DNA of 53,221 bases from Candidatus Makaraimicrobium thalassicum. GTDB lineage: Bacteria; Omnitrophota; Gorgyraeia; Tantalellales; Tantalellaceae. Location: contig QNCM01000006.1 in the NCBI GenBank assembly GCA_003644505.1, forward strand, positions 1-53,221, read 5' to 3'. This document shows positions 32,809 to 41,681 of the stretch, piece by piece. The translations under genes were made by a program, and so were the position numbers. Position 1 is the first letter of the stretch, and every line of letters begins with the position of its first letter. The notes below the pieces were generated by a model. That model was not told the origin of the DNA. It saw nothing but the letters and a program-made list of their open reading frames with translations, and made no database searches.

Positions 32809-33858
32809 ATGGAAATCACTATCATAATATTACTGTTCATTCTTGTCGGTCTCATAGCTTTCCTTATATGGAGGGTACATGGCGCTGACAACGGGAAACA
32901 AGGGGTGGAGTCCCTTCTGAACGAGAAATTTATTGATTTTTACGACAGGATACGCCAGACCATGGAGAGCACCCGGCGTGAAGTCGAACAATCCAAGGAT
33001 GTTCTTTCGAACAACGCGCTTAAGACCCTGGAGCATATAAAGGGCATGAGTGACACGGTTGGTAACCTGGTCAGGCAGCAGGAGAAGGCCCAGCAGCTGG
33101 GACAATCCCTGGAGTATCTGCTCCAGGCGCCGAAATTAAGGGGCAACTATGGAGAAACCATTCTTGAGGAGATGCTGGAACGTGTCCTGCCCAGAGGGAT
33201 ATGGGAGCCGCAGTACGCTATAGAGGGCGGTGAAAAAGTGGACGCGGTCGTCAAATACAAGGATGTGACTATTCCTATCGATTCCAAGTTCCCGAAAGAG
33301 GACTATCAGAAATATATAGCTGCGACTGACCCGCGGGAAAAGAGGGGGCACTGGGCGAATTACGAAAGGGCTCTGAAGATACAGATAAATTCGATAAAGG
33401 AAAAATATATAAAGCCCGAAAAAGGGACCACGGAATTCGCGCTGATGTTTATCCCGTCGGAAGCTATTTATTACGAAACCATAGCCGAGAAGAATTATCT
33501 CGGGGATCCATGCCAGATACATGAATACGCGACCAGACGGAAGGTAATACCTGTAAGCCCCAATACCTTTTACGCGTTTCTCCATGTCGTGATGCTAGGC
33601 ATACGGAATATCGAGATCGTCCGGGATGCCAAAGCGCTGCAGGAATCGCTTTCCAGGATCGAGAAAGATTTCAATTTTTTCTACAAAAAATTCGAGCTGG
33701 TCGGCAAGACCATTGAGAAAGCTTCGGAAGCCTACAGGGCCGGGGACGGTCATGTGCAGCGGTTCAAAAGGAACCTCGAATCCACCCTGAAACTCGAGAA
33801 GAGTTTGCAGGTGGAGGCAGGGCAGGAATCCTTCGAGGGACAGAAGACAGATGCTTAA
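32809..33858 (+). CDS. rmuC: DNA recombination protein RmuC
   Basis: A 349-aa protein. One N-terminal membrane helix (ITIIILLFILVGLIAFLIW) is followed by a coiled-coil stretch and the RmuC nuclease-like core (LRGNYGETILEEMLERVLP, VDAVVKYKDVTIPIDSKFP, FALMFIPSEAIYYE). RmuC limits DNA inversions at repeats in E. coli, which is notable in a repeat-rich genome. ATG 32809 avoids starting inside the palindrome. It overlaps the next gene by 8 nt. Confidence 0.92.
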   Translation: MEITIIILLFILVGLIAFLIWRVHGADNGKQGVESLLNEKFIDFYDRIRQTMESTRREVEQSKDVLSNNALKTLEHIKGMSDTVGNLVRQQEKAQQLGQSLEYLLQAPKLRGNYGETILEEMLERVLPRGIWEPQYAIEGGEKVDAVVKYKDVTIPIDSKFPKEDYQKYIAATDPREKRGHWANYERALKIQINSIKEKYIKPEKGTTEFALMFIPSEAIYYETIAEKNYLGDPCQIHEYATRRKVIPVSPNTFYAFLHVVMLGIRNIEIVRDAKALQESLSRIEKDFNFFYKKFELVGKTIEKASEAYRAGDGHVQRFKRNLESTLKLEKSLQVEAGQESFEGQKTDA

Positions 33859-34864
33859 GAAAGCGATGCTGTGGGAGAAGATGGAAGGGAAGAGGGTTCA
33901 CTGCTATCTCTGCTCCCACCATTGCAAAATAGAAGAAAACGGTTTCGGATTTTGCGGCATGCGGCAAAATCTTGAAGGGGAACTTTACACATACGCCTAT
34001 GGGAAAGTGATCGCCAGCCATGTCGACCCTATTGAAAAGAAGCCCCTTTACCATTTTCTTCCGGGCACATACGCCTATTCCATCGCCACGATCGGATGCA
34101 ATTTCCGGTGCCCTTTTTGCCAGAACTGGACGATTTCACAACGGTCAGTAAAGGATAAGGATATGGAAGGGGAAGAGTTGAGCCCGGAGGAGATAGCCGC
34201 AGCTGCCGAGGGCAACAATTGCAGCAGTATCTCCTATACTTATACAGAACCCACGATATTTTTCGAATATGCCTACGATACGGCGAAAACAGCCAAAGCG
34301 CGCGGCCTGTATAACAATTTCGTGACAAACGGCTTCATGACAAAAGAGGCGATAGCGGAAATAAGTCCCTATCTGGACGCGGCAAATATCGACCTTAAGT
34401 TCTTCAGTGACGATTCGTACAGAAGGATATGTAAGGGGAGTCTCTCCCCTGTCCTGGATTCCATAAAGAACATGAAAAAAGCCGGGATATGGGTTGAGGT
34501 TACTACCCTTATTGTTCCGGGAGAAAATGATTCGAACGAGGAATTGTGCGGTATCGCGGAGTTTCTGGCCGAAACGGGCAAGGAGATCCCCTGGCATATA
34601 AGCCGTTTTCATCCTGACTATAAATATACGGATTCTTATCCCACTCCGCTCGCTACCATGGAAAAGGCGAGGGAAATAGGCAAAAAGGCGGGGCTTAAAT
34701 ATATATATCTTGGAAATGTCTATACCCGCGGAGAGACAATCTGCCCGGGATGCGGGAATGTCCTGATCGAAAGAGCGGGGTTAACGGCAAACATATCTGA
34801 GGATTTTCTTGAAGGCGGCAAATGCCGCGCCTGCGGCGCCGTTATCGAGGGCATTTGGGAATAG
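33851..34864 (+). CDS. AmmeMemoRadiSam-type radical SAM enzyme (cytosolic paralogue)
   Basis: A 337-aa protein homologous to that at 15986-17158 but without a signal. The N-terminal HCYLCSHHC cluster (residues 18-25) precedes C83-x3-C87-x2-C90 (GCNFRCPFCQNW), and CPGCG plus CRACG lie near the C-terminus. Shared blocks include DPIEKKPLYHFLPG and YTEPTIFFEYAYD. The substrate is unknown. It is translationally coupled to rmuC. Confidence 0.88.
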   Translation: MLKKAMLWEKMEGKRVHCYLCSHHCKIEENGFGFCGMRQNLEGELYTYAYGKVIASHVDPIEKKPLYHFLPGTYAYSIATIGCNFRCPFCQNWTISQRSVKDKDMEGEELSPEEIAAAAEGNNCSSISYTYTEPTIFFEYAYDTAKTAKARGLYNNFVTNGFMTKEAIAEISPYLDAANIDLKFFSDDSYRRICKGSLSPVLDSIKNMKKAGIWVEVTTLIVPGENDSNEELCGIAEFLAETGKEIPWHISRFHPDYKYTDSYPTPLATMEKAREIGKKAGLKYIYLGNVYTRGETICPGCGNVLIERAGLTANISEDFLEGGKCRACGAVIEGIWE

Positions 34865-34879
34865 ACCGGGGTGATGTTT

Positions 34880-36088
34880 ATGATGAAGAAAATAGGCGTT
34901 ATTGTTTTAGTGTTTTTTATCGTTGCCGCAGGGATAGCTTATCACTACCGGCACGAGATATTCCAGTTCTCTGCTGAAGAGATTATAAAGAAGAGCCTGC
35001 CTTCGTATGTAACGGTCAGAAGGATCATCTTTGATCTAAAGAGCGGGATCTTCAGGGCAGAAGCCCTGGGGATAAAAAATCCGAAAGGTTATTATACTAA
35101 ATTTCTTGCGGAAATAGACGGGATCTCCTGCCGTTATAAGATGAAAGGAAAGAATATCCTTGATGGTATAACGGTGACTGAGATCGCCGCTGAGAGTCCG
35201 GTTGTCCATATAGAACGCCTCCCCGACGGACGCATTAACATCAATGAGATGTCTCAGCTGATGGATCCCGGCAGTCAGGATAAAGCTGCGGGAGAAAAAC
35301 CCGCAAAAAAGCGAAAAGAAGGGCAGGAAAGAAAACCGCAGGCCCGGGGCGGCCCTGCCGGAAAGAGGATGTCCGATCTTATTCAGCTTTCCGATACGAT
35401 CAATATCAAAGACGGCAAAATAATTTTTTTGGACGGATACGTATCAAGCCGGCCCTATGAACTGACGTTTGAAGATATAAACGGAGATATGGAGATAAAA
35501 CTGAGTGATGATTATAAAAAAGTCTTTTCCGTAGCGAGCCGGGGCAACGGCTCTGTTAACGGAGACAGGTCTCAGCGGATCGGGTGGGTCGTTTTACTTG
35601 ACCCCACTACGAAAGATCTCAGGATGTCAAACAGGTACGAAGTGGCAAACGTGGATATCACCCTGTTCAAACCTTATTGCGAGGGATATGCCCCTGTAAT
35701 TATTGACAGGGGCAGGGTTTCCGGCACCCTTGTTTTTGACTTTGATAAAGGCAATATCGGCTCGATGAACACGCTCCGGCTGGAGGATTTCAGTTTCAGA
35801 GTGAAGAAAGGCAAAGCCGGCGCTGAACACTGGCAGACCGCGCTCCCGGATATTATTAAGTACCTTCAGTCCTCGCCCGGAGAAATAATTTTTGATTTCA
35901 AAATAAAAGGCAATATGAACAATCCGCGGTTCTATCCCGGCCCGCATGTTAAGGAAGAGATCCAGAACATGGTGGTCGACAAAATATCAGAAGCCCTGAG
36001 CGATCTGAGTGAACCTTCTGCTGATGGGCAGGGAGGGAGAACTGACGTGGAAAAAGTCGTGGACATCATGAAAGGGATTTTTAAATAA
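34880..36088 (+). CDS. AsmA/DUF748-like membrane-anchored protein
   Basis: A 402-aa protein with one N-terminal membrane helix (IGVIVLVFFIVAAGIAYHY) and a long beta-rich periplasmic part. The pattern of short strands (VRRIIFDLKSGIFRAEALGIKNPKGY, VVHIERLPDGRININEM) resembles AsmA-like bridge proteins of the DUF748 kind. A basic, low-complexity loop (residues about 135-165) interrupts it. Such proteins help lipid traffic or outer-membrane assembly; the role here is inferred. The start is one of several close codons; ATG 34880 fits GGGGTGAT best. Confidence 0.65.
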   Translation: MMKKIGVIVLVFFIVAAGIAYHYRHEIFQFSAEEIIKKSLPSYVTVRRIIFDLKSGIFRAEALGIKNPKGYYTKFLAEIDGISCRYKMKGKNILDGITVTEIAAESPVVHIERLPDGRININEMSQLMDPGSQDKAAGEKPAKKRKEGQERKPQARGGPAGKRMSDLIQLSDTINIKDGKIIFLDGYVSSRPYELTFEDINGDMEIKLSDDYKKVFSVASRGNGSVNGDRSQRIGWVVLLDPTTKDLRMSNRYEVANVDITLFKPYCEGYAPVIIDRGRVSGTLVFDFDKGNIGSMNTLRLEDFSFRVKKGKAGAEHWQTALPDIIKYLQSSPGEIIFDFKIKGNMNNPRFYPGPHVKEEIQNMVVDKISEALSDLSEPSADGQGGRTDVEKVVDIMKGIFK

Positions 36089-36102
36089 ACAAGGGGGGGA
36101 AT

Positions 36103-36468
36103 ATGATTTTGATGGTGAAATTGATCTCGATCGCGGTTATTCTCTATGGGTGCCTGATAATATTGCGCCCGGATACGTTGAAGAGAATATTTGAGTTCGT
36201 CAAGAAAGAAAACCGGGTCTACATAGCAGGGGGTATCAAAGCTGTTATCGGGATATTTTTGATGCTCGCGTCTTCCTCTTGCCGTGTTCCCTGGATCGTT
36301 CTTTTTTTAGGCGCGCTTTCTGTTTTTGGCGGAATTGCCGGGTTTTTGATCAAAAAAAGCGCCATAATACGAATAATAGAATGGTGGGAAACAAGACCGG
36401 GGCGGGACATAGCCCTGATGGGGACGATCGCTCTATTGGTAGGGGTTTTACTTGCGCTTGCGGCATAA
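36103..36468 (+). CDS. Small polytopic membrane protein
   Basis: A 121-aa protein with about four hydrophobic helices (LISIAVILYGCLIIL, VYIAGGIKAVIGIFLML, VPWIVLFLGALSVFGGIAGFLI, DIALMGTIALLVGVLLALA). AGGGGGGAAT gives a strong ribosome-binding site. I do not recognise a family. The next gene starts inside its end. Confidence 0.75.
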   Translation: MILMVKLISIAVILYGCLIILRPDTLKRIFEFVKKENRVYIAGGIKAVIGIFLMLASSSCRVPWIVLFLGALSVFGGIAGFLIKKSAIIRIIEWWETRPGRDIALMGTIALLVGVLLALAA

Positions 36469-36991
36469 TAAAATAAGTTCTGTTGTTCTATTGCTGCCGG
36501 TCCTGTTTTTCGCCGGGACGGCCAGCAGTCTGGAACTGCGAAGCGCTGTTTTCGAGAATGGCGGAGGCCTTCCAGCCCGTTATACCGGGCTGGAAGATGA
36601 CGTTTCTCCCGGCCTGAACTGGAGCGGCGCTCCCCAAGGCACGCAGAGTTTTGTTCTTATTATGGATGATCCGGATGCCCCTATGGGGACATGGGTGCAC
36701 TGGGTGATATATGACATTCCCAAAAGTGCCAGCGGGCTGGAAGCGGATGTCGCAAAAAAATCTATCCTGGACAACGGAACCAGACAGGGCATGAACAGTT
36801 TCCGGGAAACAGGGTACGGCGGTCCGTATCCTCCCCCCGGCCCTGCTCACCGGTATTTTTTTAAGTTGTACGCGGTTGATATCGTTTTGACACTTCCTCC
36901 CGGAGCCGGTAAAGACGCTGTTTTGCAGGCCATGCAGGGTCATGTGCTGGCTGAGGCGCGGCTTACAGCCCGATTCGGCAGAGCTAAATGA
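36452..36991 (+). CDS. Exported YbhB/YbcL-type PEBP (Raf kinase inhibitor-like) protein
   Basis: A 179-aa protein. A signal peptide (VVLLLPVLFFAGTASS) is followed by the phosphatidylethanolamine-binding fold: DVSPGLNWSGAP, VLIMDDPDAPMGTWVHWVIYDIP and GYGGPYPPPGPAHRYFF. Bacterial members have a small ligand pocket of unknown use. The start is TTG 36452 with AGGGG 6 nt upstream, overlapping the previous gene by 17 nt. Confidence 0.9.
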   Translation: MRLRHNKISSVVLLLPVLFFAGTASSLELRSAVFENGGGLPARYTGLEDDVSPGLNWSGAPQGTQSFVLIMDDPDAPMGTWVHWVIYDIPKSASGLEADVAKKSILDNGTRQGMNSFRETGYGGPYPPPGPAHRYFFKLYAVDIVLTLPPGAGKDAVLQAMQGHVLAEARLTARFGRAK

Positions 36992-36995
36992 GCAC

Positions 36996-37029
36996 ATGAT
37001 TTACGAACACGATAGTGAGAGTAAATCAT
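36996..37029. repeat. 9-bp inverted repeat between the PEBP and SpoU genes
   Basis: ATGATTTAC (36996-37004) pairs with GTAAATCAT (37021-37029); a second small hairpin ATAAAT/ATTTAT directly follows. There is no clear T-run, so it is not an obvious terminator. Confidence 0.6.
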
Positions 37030-37066
37030 AAATGCGAATTTATGCAGAGCTAATGGAAAGGAATTA

Positions 37067-37843
37067 ATGAGATTATACGGAAAAAATCCCGTGCTGGAAC
37101 GCATCAGGACCGATCCGCGTTCCGTACGAAGCCTGTATCTCCAGAAACGAACTGATCTTTCCGGGGTCGCGCGGGAAGCGGGGAAAGCCGGCATAACCTT
37201 TGAGTCGGTTGACAGGGCATGGTTCAGGCGCAAATGCGGGGACGCGCATGCCCAGGGGGTCATGGCCGAAGTGGATGAGTTCAAATACGCTTCGTTTTCT
37301 GCGGTCCTGGCTGCGTGCATTGATAATGTTTCTATTCCGGTGTTCCTGGACAGGGTGACGGATCCCCAGAACCTGGGCGCTATTATCCGGGTCCTGGCGT
37401 GTCTGGGCGGTTTTTCCCTGGTCCTGCCGGAATATGAGTCCGCGCATGTTAATGAGACAGTTTTGAGGGTAGCAAACGGCGGAGAGAATTATATCAAAAT
37501 AGCCAGGGTCCCGAACATCGCTCCCGCGGTCAGAAAGGCGAAAAAGAACGGGGTATGGATAGCCGGCGCCCTGGTCTCTGGCAGCAATAATCTTGTGGGG
37601 TCGGATCTGATGTTTCCTCTGGCACTTATTATCGGTTCCGAGGGAAAAGGGATCCGCCCCGGCCTTCAAAAACACCTGGACACCGGATTATCCCTGCCTA
37701 TGCGGGGAGCGCCTTTGTCTTATAATGTTGCGGTGGCGACGTCCATTTTCTGCTACGAGATAAACCGCCGCCGGTGGACGGAGAAGCCGCGGGCCGCGAG
37801 TCACAAATCACGGAGGGCATATGAACGACAAGAACGTGCTTGA
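37067..37843 (+). CDS. SpoU/TrmH-family rRNA 2'-O-methyltransferase (RlmB-like)
   Basis: A 258-aa SPOUT enzyme. The N-terminal substrate-binding domain (LYGKNPVLERI) is typical of RlmB, which methylates G2251 of 23S rRNA. The knotted catalytic part has VFLDRVTDPQNLGAIIR, IIGSEGKGI and LPMRGAPLSYNVAVATSI. AAAGGA precedes ATG 37067. It overlaps the HD gene by 23 nt. Confidence 0.9.
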   Translation: MRLYGKNPVLERIRTDPRSVRSLYLQKRTDLSGVAREAGKAGITFESVDRAWFRRKCGDAHAQGVMAEVDEFKYASFSAVLAACIDNVSIPVFLDRVTDPQNLGAIIRVLACLGGFSLVLPEYESAHVNETVLRVANGGENYIKIARVPNIAPAVRKAKKNGVWIAGALVSGSNNLVGSDLMFPLALIIGSEGKGIRPGLQKHLDTGLSLPMRGAPLSYNVAVATSIFCYEINRRRWTEKPRAASHKSRRAYERQERA

Positions 37844-38396
37844 TTTTTTTGCCGAGCTGGGCTTACTGAAGCGGATAAAAAGAAGCGGGTGGTGGATGGT
37901 CGGTATCCCTTTCGAGGAAAGCGTGGCGGAACACAGTTTTCGATGCGCGGCCATCGGGTATGTCCTGGCGAAGAAGGAAAAGGCGGATACCTATAAGGTC
38001 CTCATGATGACCCTTTTCAATGACCTGCATGAGGCGAGGATCAACGATATGCATAAGGTGGCACACAGATATCTGAATGTGAGGAAAGCGGAACGGGCAG
38101 CGTTTGCCGAACAGATAGAGCTTCTGGAAACGGAGATGAAAGATGAGCTTAAGAGCATAAGAGAGGTATATGATTCTCAGAAAACGATTGAAGGCCTTGT
38201 TGCCCGGGATGCGGATATCCTTGAATGTCTGATACAGGCAAAAGAATACACGGACCTTGGGTTCCGTAATGCGGAAAAGTTTTTCAAAAAAGCCCCCGAC
38301 CATCTTCGGACCGAAAGTGCCCGCCGGCTGTGGGAGAGCACAAAATCATGGGACAGCAGCACCTGGTGGGAAAAGCTGGGGAAGTTCGAACGGTGA
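37821..38396 (+). CDS. HD-domain protein (HDDC2/YfbR-like) with an altered HD pair
   Basis: A 191-aa protein resembling 5'-deoxynucleotidases of the HD superfamily. H38 (AEHSFR) is present and the later acidic region matches, but the central HD doublet reads N67-D68 (LFNDLHEAR, usually a His-Asp). Metal binding and activity may therefore differ. A strong CGGAGGGC site precedes ATG 37821. It lies between two SpoU methyltransferase genes. Confidence 0.82.
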   Translation: MNDKNVLDFFAELGLLKRIKRSGWWMVGIPFEESVAEHSFRCAAIGYVLAKKEKADTYKVLMMTLFNDLHEARINDMHKVAHRYLNVRKAERAAFAEQIELLETEMKDELKSIREVYDSQKTIEGLVARDADILECLIQAKEYTDLGFRNAEKFFKKAPDHLRTESARRLWESTKSWDSSTWWEKLGKFER

Positions 38397-38412
38397 CCCG
38401 GAATGGACAGCT

Positions 38413-39201
38413 ATGGAAAAAGCGAGTGAAACGCGGTTAAAAAGGGTACGTGAGCTTATGCGTGACAAGCAGGCTCGGGACACAACCGGGCTGTTTCCGG
38501 CCGAAGGCCTGAAAATCGTCCGGGACATGGCCGCCAAAGGACACGCTCTTGATTTTGTGATAGTATCCTCCGGCTTTCTTCGGGATATTGGGAATAAATC
38601 TTTTCTTCATGATCTGGGGAAAAGGGGCATACCTTTATTCGAGACTGGTAACAAAAATTTTGAAAGGATGTCATCTCTCCAGCACTCACAGGGCATACTG
38701 GCGGTTGCCAAAAAGCCTCATGTTCCTGAACTCGCGGGTGCCGGAGATAAAGGCGCACTTCTGGTCTTATGCGACGGCATCCAGGACCCAGGCAACCTTG
38801 GCGCGATAGTCAGGACCTCGATCGCGTTTGGGGCGGATTCTATACTGCTCACGGGAGAAAACGTGGACGTTTACAATCCAAAGGTTGTCAGGGCGTCGAG
38901 CGGGATGATACTCGATATTCCCCTGTATCGATGTAATACGGCCGCACTGGACTATCTCAGGAATGAAGGATACCGCCTCTTGGTCAGCCGGCCCCGGCAG
39001 CGGAACAGTAAAGATGTTACTGAGTTAAAAGGATATTCAGGGCCCCTCTCGATCCTGGCTTTTGGCAGTGAAGGGAAAGGGGTATCCAGGGAGATCTCGG
39101 CTAAAGCGGACGTTTTTTTTCATATTCCTGTTCACGCGGGAGTTGAATCCCTTAACGTTACCGCTGCTGCCGCAATATCATTGTATTTATTCGCGAGGTG
39201 A
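38413..39201 (+). CDS. Second SpoU/TrmH-family RNA methyltransferase
   Basis: A 262-aa SPOUT protein with an N-terminal RNA-binding domain (RVRELMRDKQARDTTGLFPAEG) of the RNA 2'-O ribose methyltransferase substrate-binding type. The catalytic motifs are LCDGIQDPGNLGAIVRT, AFGSEGKGVS and IPVHAGVESLNVTAAAAI. It resembles TsnR/YsgA-like proteins; the target base cannot be read from sequence. ATG 38413 is used. Confidence 0.88.
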   Translation: MEKASETRLKRVRELMRDKQARDTTGLFPAEGLKIVRDMAAKGHALDFVIVSSGFLRDIGNKSFLHDLGKRGIPLFETGNKNFERMSSLQHSQGILAVAKKPHVPELAGAGDKGALLVLCDGIQDPGNLGAIVRTSIAFGADSILLTGENVDVYNPKVVRASSGMILDIPLYRCNTAALDYLRNEGYRLLVSRPRQRNSKDVTELKGYSGPLSILAFGSEGKGVSREISAKADVFFHIPVHAGVESLNVTAAAAISLYLFAR

Positions 39202-39204
39202 GCC

Positions 39205-40245
39205 ATGCCAGGGCGTTCCAGTCAGATCTCGATTGACTCTTTAAACAGACTTATAATAACCGACATTTTCAGGGATACCTTGCGGGTTTCCCGCAAAAAG
39301 CCGCGCGGGAAGAGCGGCAAGGCGGAAAAAGGCAGGCGTGGCAAAGCTTCTTACGAAGCGGCTGTTACTGATACAGCAGGAAAGAAGCGCTTGCGAAAAA
39401 TAGTGCTTGACGGGGTCTGGTCCATGACTTCGGAGCACGACCTTAAATTGCGCGTATCGGGATCAAAGTCCCCCTACTCCGGGAAAACCCTTATTTTGCG
39501 GGGTGATGTGGAGCGTGTAAGCGGCACGGCCCTGGTCTTCAGGGTGCGTCAATGTGATGCTGTCAGCGGCATACGCTCGCGCACCATCGAACTCAAGGGG
39601 ATGTGGCGCGCTGACAGGAATAACCGGATAACGTTCAATGCCGCAAGGGCCAGGGGAAGACATGACGTATTGCGATTCCAGGGGGCGTGGCAGGTCGACA
39701 AGCATAACGAATTTATATACCGATACTCTAAAACCGTTTTAAAGACGAAGACCAGGGTAGACAGGATACTGATATTCAAGGGATACTGGGAATTTGGAAA
39801 AGACCATATCGTGTACAGGCTCGCCAGGGCAGGTAACTCCTTTTTCCGGTTTAAGGCGGCTCTGCAGTCGCGGAGCCTTCGGGCTGCTGACGGCACCATA
39901 AAATATCAGATCGGGATAAAGTATTCGAAAGGAAAAGTCCGCCACAGGATTAAACAGACCTTAACAATATACGGAAAGTGGAAGCTCGGCAGAGATTTCG
40001 ATGTAGGTTTCGAAGTTGAGTATGCCGGGAACAGACGGCGGGAGATACGATTTCTGGCGGAAAAACTTGTAGGCCAAGATGGAACCGTTGCCGTTTCCCT
40101 GAAGAGCGAGAATGGTCAAAGACTCGGGCTTGAGGTCAGCTTTTCCAGGGCGTTCAAGAACGATGCCGAATTGTTCCTTTCTCTCGGCCGTTTTGCCGCA
40201 GGCGGCGAAATTCGCGCCATAGGAGGCATACACGTCAGATTCTGA
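39205..40245 (+). CDS. Uncharacterised protein of repeated Trp-containing beta motifs
   Basis: A 346-aa protein with no signal peptide and no family I know. After a very basic stretch ([17 protein letters not shown]) it shows at least five related segments: [75 protein letters not shown] and [19 protein letters not shown]. The shared pattern is hydrophobic-x-hydrophobic-x-G-x-W followed by an acidic turn and a second strand. This suggests a beta-hairpin repeat sheet or barrel. AGGTGA precedes ATG 39205. Neighbours give no functional clue. Confidence 0.75.
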   Translation: MPGRSSQISIDSLNRLIITDIFRDTLRVSRKKPRGKSGKAEKGRRGKASYEAAVTDTAGKKRLRKIVLDGVWSMTSEHDLKLRVSGSKSPYSGKTLILRGDVERVSGTALVFRVRQCDAVSGIRSRTIELKGMWRADRNNRITFNAARARGRHDVLRFQGAWQVDKHNEFIYRYSKTVLKTKTRVDRILIFKGYWEFGKDHIVYRLARAGNSFFRFKAALQSRSLRAADGTIKYQIGIKYSKGKVRHRIKQTLTIYGKWKLGRDFDVGFEVEYAGNRRREIRFLAEKLVGQDGTVAVSLKSENGQRLGLEVSFSRAFKNDAELFLSLGRFAAGGEIRAIGGIHVRF

Positions 40246-40262
40246 CGGAAAGAGGGAGTAAG

Positions 40263-40679
40263 ATGAGATCATACCGCAAAGAATTATGGTTCAATACGCC
40301 TCATAGAAGAAGTTATATTAATATCACCCCCCGGATAGAAGAGATCATTCGCGCCAGCGGTATCAGAGAGGGGTTGTGCCTGGTAAATGCGATGCATATA
40401 ACGGCCAGCGTTTATATCAACGACGATGAACCTGGCCTGCTGGAGGATTACGATAACTGGCTGGAGAAACTGGCACCGCATGAACCGGTGGAACAATACC
40501 GCCATAATGTCGGTGAAGACAACGGCGATGCTCACATGAAGAGGCAGGTAATGGGGAGGGAGGTCGTTGTCGCGATCACGAACGGCAAACTGGATTTCGG
40601 CCCATGGGAGCAGATTTTTTATGGAGAATTCGACGGGCGCAGACGAAAAAGGGTCCTCGTGAAGGTCATAGGAGAATAG
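40263..40679 (+). CDS. YjbQ family protein (UPF0047)
   Basis: A 138-aa protein of the usual family length. The conserved blocks [43 protein letters not shown] and [20 protein letters not shown] are present. Members show weak thiamine-phosphate synthase activity, and the physiological role is uncertain. A good GAGGGAG site precedes the ATG. Confidence 0.92.
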   Translation: MRSYRKELWFNTPHRRSYINITPRIEEIIRASGIREGLCLVNAMHITASVYINDDEPGLLEDYDNWLEKLAPHEPVEQYRHNVGEDNGDAHMKRQVMGREVVVAITNGKLDFGPWEQIFYGEFDGRRRKRVLVKVIGE

Positions 40680-40759
40680 GTCCGGCCTTCAGAACCCCGG
40701 ATAGCTGGAATTTTTAGGGCATTGTGGTATACTTGATTGACAACCTTTGCGGGGAGATT

Positions 40760-41185
40760 ATGGAAAATATTGAAGAATTATCCAACGAGGAATTGAGAGA
40801 GCTTATCCTGGAGCAGTTGAAGGACCGGGGGATCGATACTGAAGCCATTGAGGTTGAGATTATTGACGGTCCCAGAGTTGCTTTGAACGGTAAAGTGGAC
40901 TCTGTCAGCGAACAGAAAATGATAAGACAGACTATAACGGACATGGTGGGCATAGATGATATTATTGACGAACTGGTGGTTATCCAGGATATAAGCGATT
41001 GCCCGGAAGATGAAGGGCCGCGGGAAAAAAGCGAATTATACGACCAGGACAAAGAATATATGGGTACGGAAGATGCTTTCCAGTCAGTCGAGGATGGAGT
41101 CCCGTATATCCCGCCGACAAGCCCTTCATACAGGGAGTCTTCCAAAACTGTAAAATGGAGAAAACGACCCCGTATGCGCATTTGA
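40760..41185 (+). CDS. BON-domain protein
   Basis: A 141-aa acidic protein. Residues about 20-75 form a BON-like domain (ALNGKVDSVSEQKMIRQTITDMVGIDDIIDELVV), which usually binds phospholipid or other ligands. A tail with many Asp and Glu ends in a basic KWRKRPRMRI. No signal peptide is evident. ATG 40760 after GGGGAG is preferred to an upstream GTG. Confidence 0.75.
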   Translation: MENIEELSNEELRELILEQLKDRGIDTEAIEVEIIDGPRVALNGKVDSVSEQKMIRQTITDMVGIDDIIDELVVIQDISDCPEDEGPREKSELYDQDKEYMGTEDAFQSVEDGVPYIPPTSPSYRESSKTVKWRKRPRMRI

Positions 41186-41436
41186 GTCAACCCCGGGAAA
41201 ACCCGCAGGAATGGTATCTCAGGCCATTGGCGATAGCAGGAGCGATTTTTTGTTTCGGCCCGCTGGGGTTGCTCCTTTTATGGTTTCGGCCGGGGACCAG
41301 ACTGTATATAAAGGTATTGATTTCAGTTGCTGTGATCGCCGTGACCGTCTGGGCGACGGTCGGGGCAGTGGAATGTTACCGCGGAGTGCTGCTGTATTAC
41401 AGGGAATTGGCCGGGGTCACAGGAGCCGGCAGCTGA
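41155..41436 (+). CDS. Small two-helix membrane protein
   Basis: A 93-aa protein with two hydrophobic helices (LAIAGAIFCFGPLGLLLLWF and VLISVAVIAVTVWATVGAV) separated by a short basic loop. It starts inside the BON gene. No family recognised. Confidence 0.65.
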   Translation: MEKTTPYAHLSQPRENPQEWYLRPLAIAGAIFCFGPLGLLLLWFRPGTRLYIKVLISVAVIAVTVWATVGAVECYRGVLLYYRELAGVTGAGS

Positions 41437-41501
41437 CCCTGATCCTGGATAGATGGATTTGTTTGTAGATGGAAACATATAAAATGAAGGGGGAATAGCT
41501 C

Positions 41502-41681
41502 ATGTTCGGACTGGGATTGCCGGAGATATTGTTGATACTTGTCATTGCGCTTCTCATTTTCGGGGCCGCGAGACTGCCTGAAATAGGAAGAGCGCTGGGG
41601 AAGGCCTTGAGTGAATTCAAGAGGGGAACGCAGGAATTTACGGAAGAAAAAGAAAAAAAAGATGACAAGAAGACCGGATGA
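41502..41681 (+). CDS. tatA: Sec-independent translocase TatA/E
   Basis: A 59-aa protein that forms the Tat pore. The N-terminal membrane helix (LPEILLILVIALLIFGA), the FGAARLPEIGRALGKAL amphipathic helix and a charged KEKKDDKK tail are classic. AAGGGGGAAT lies before ATG 41502. Its stop overlaps tatC (ATGA). There is no separate tatB here. Confidence 0.95.
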   Translation: MFGLGLPEILLILVIALLIFGAARLPEIGRALGKALSEFKRGTQEFTEEKEKKDDKKTG

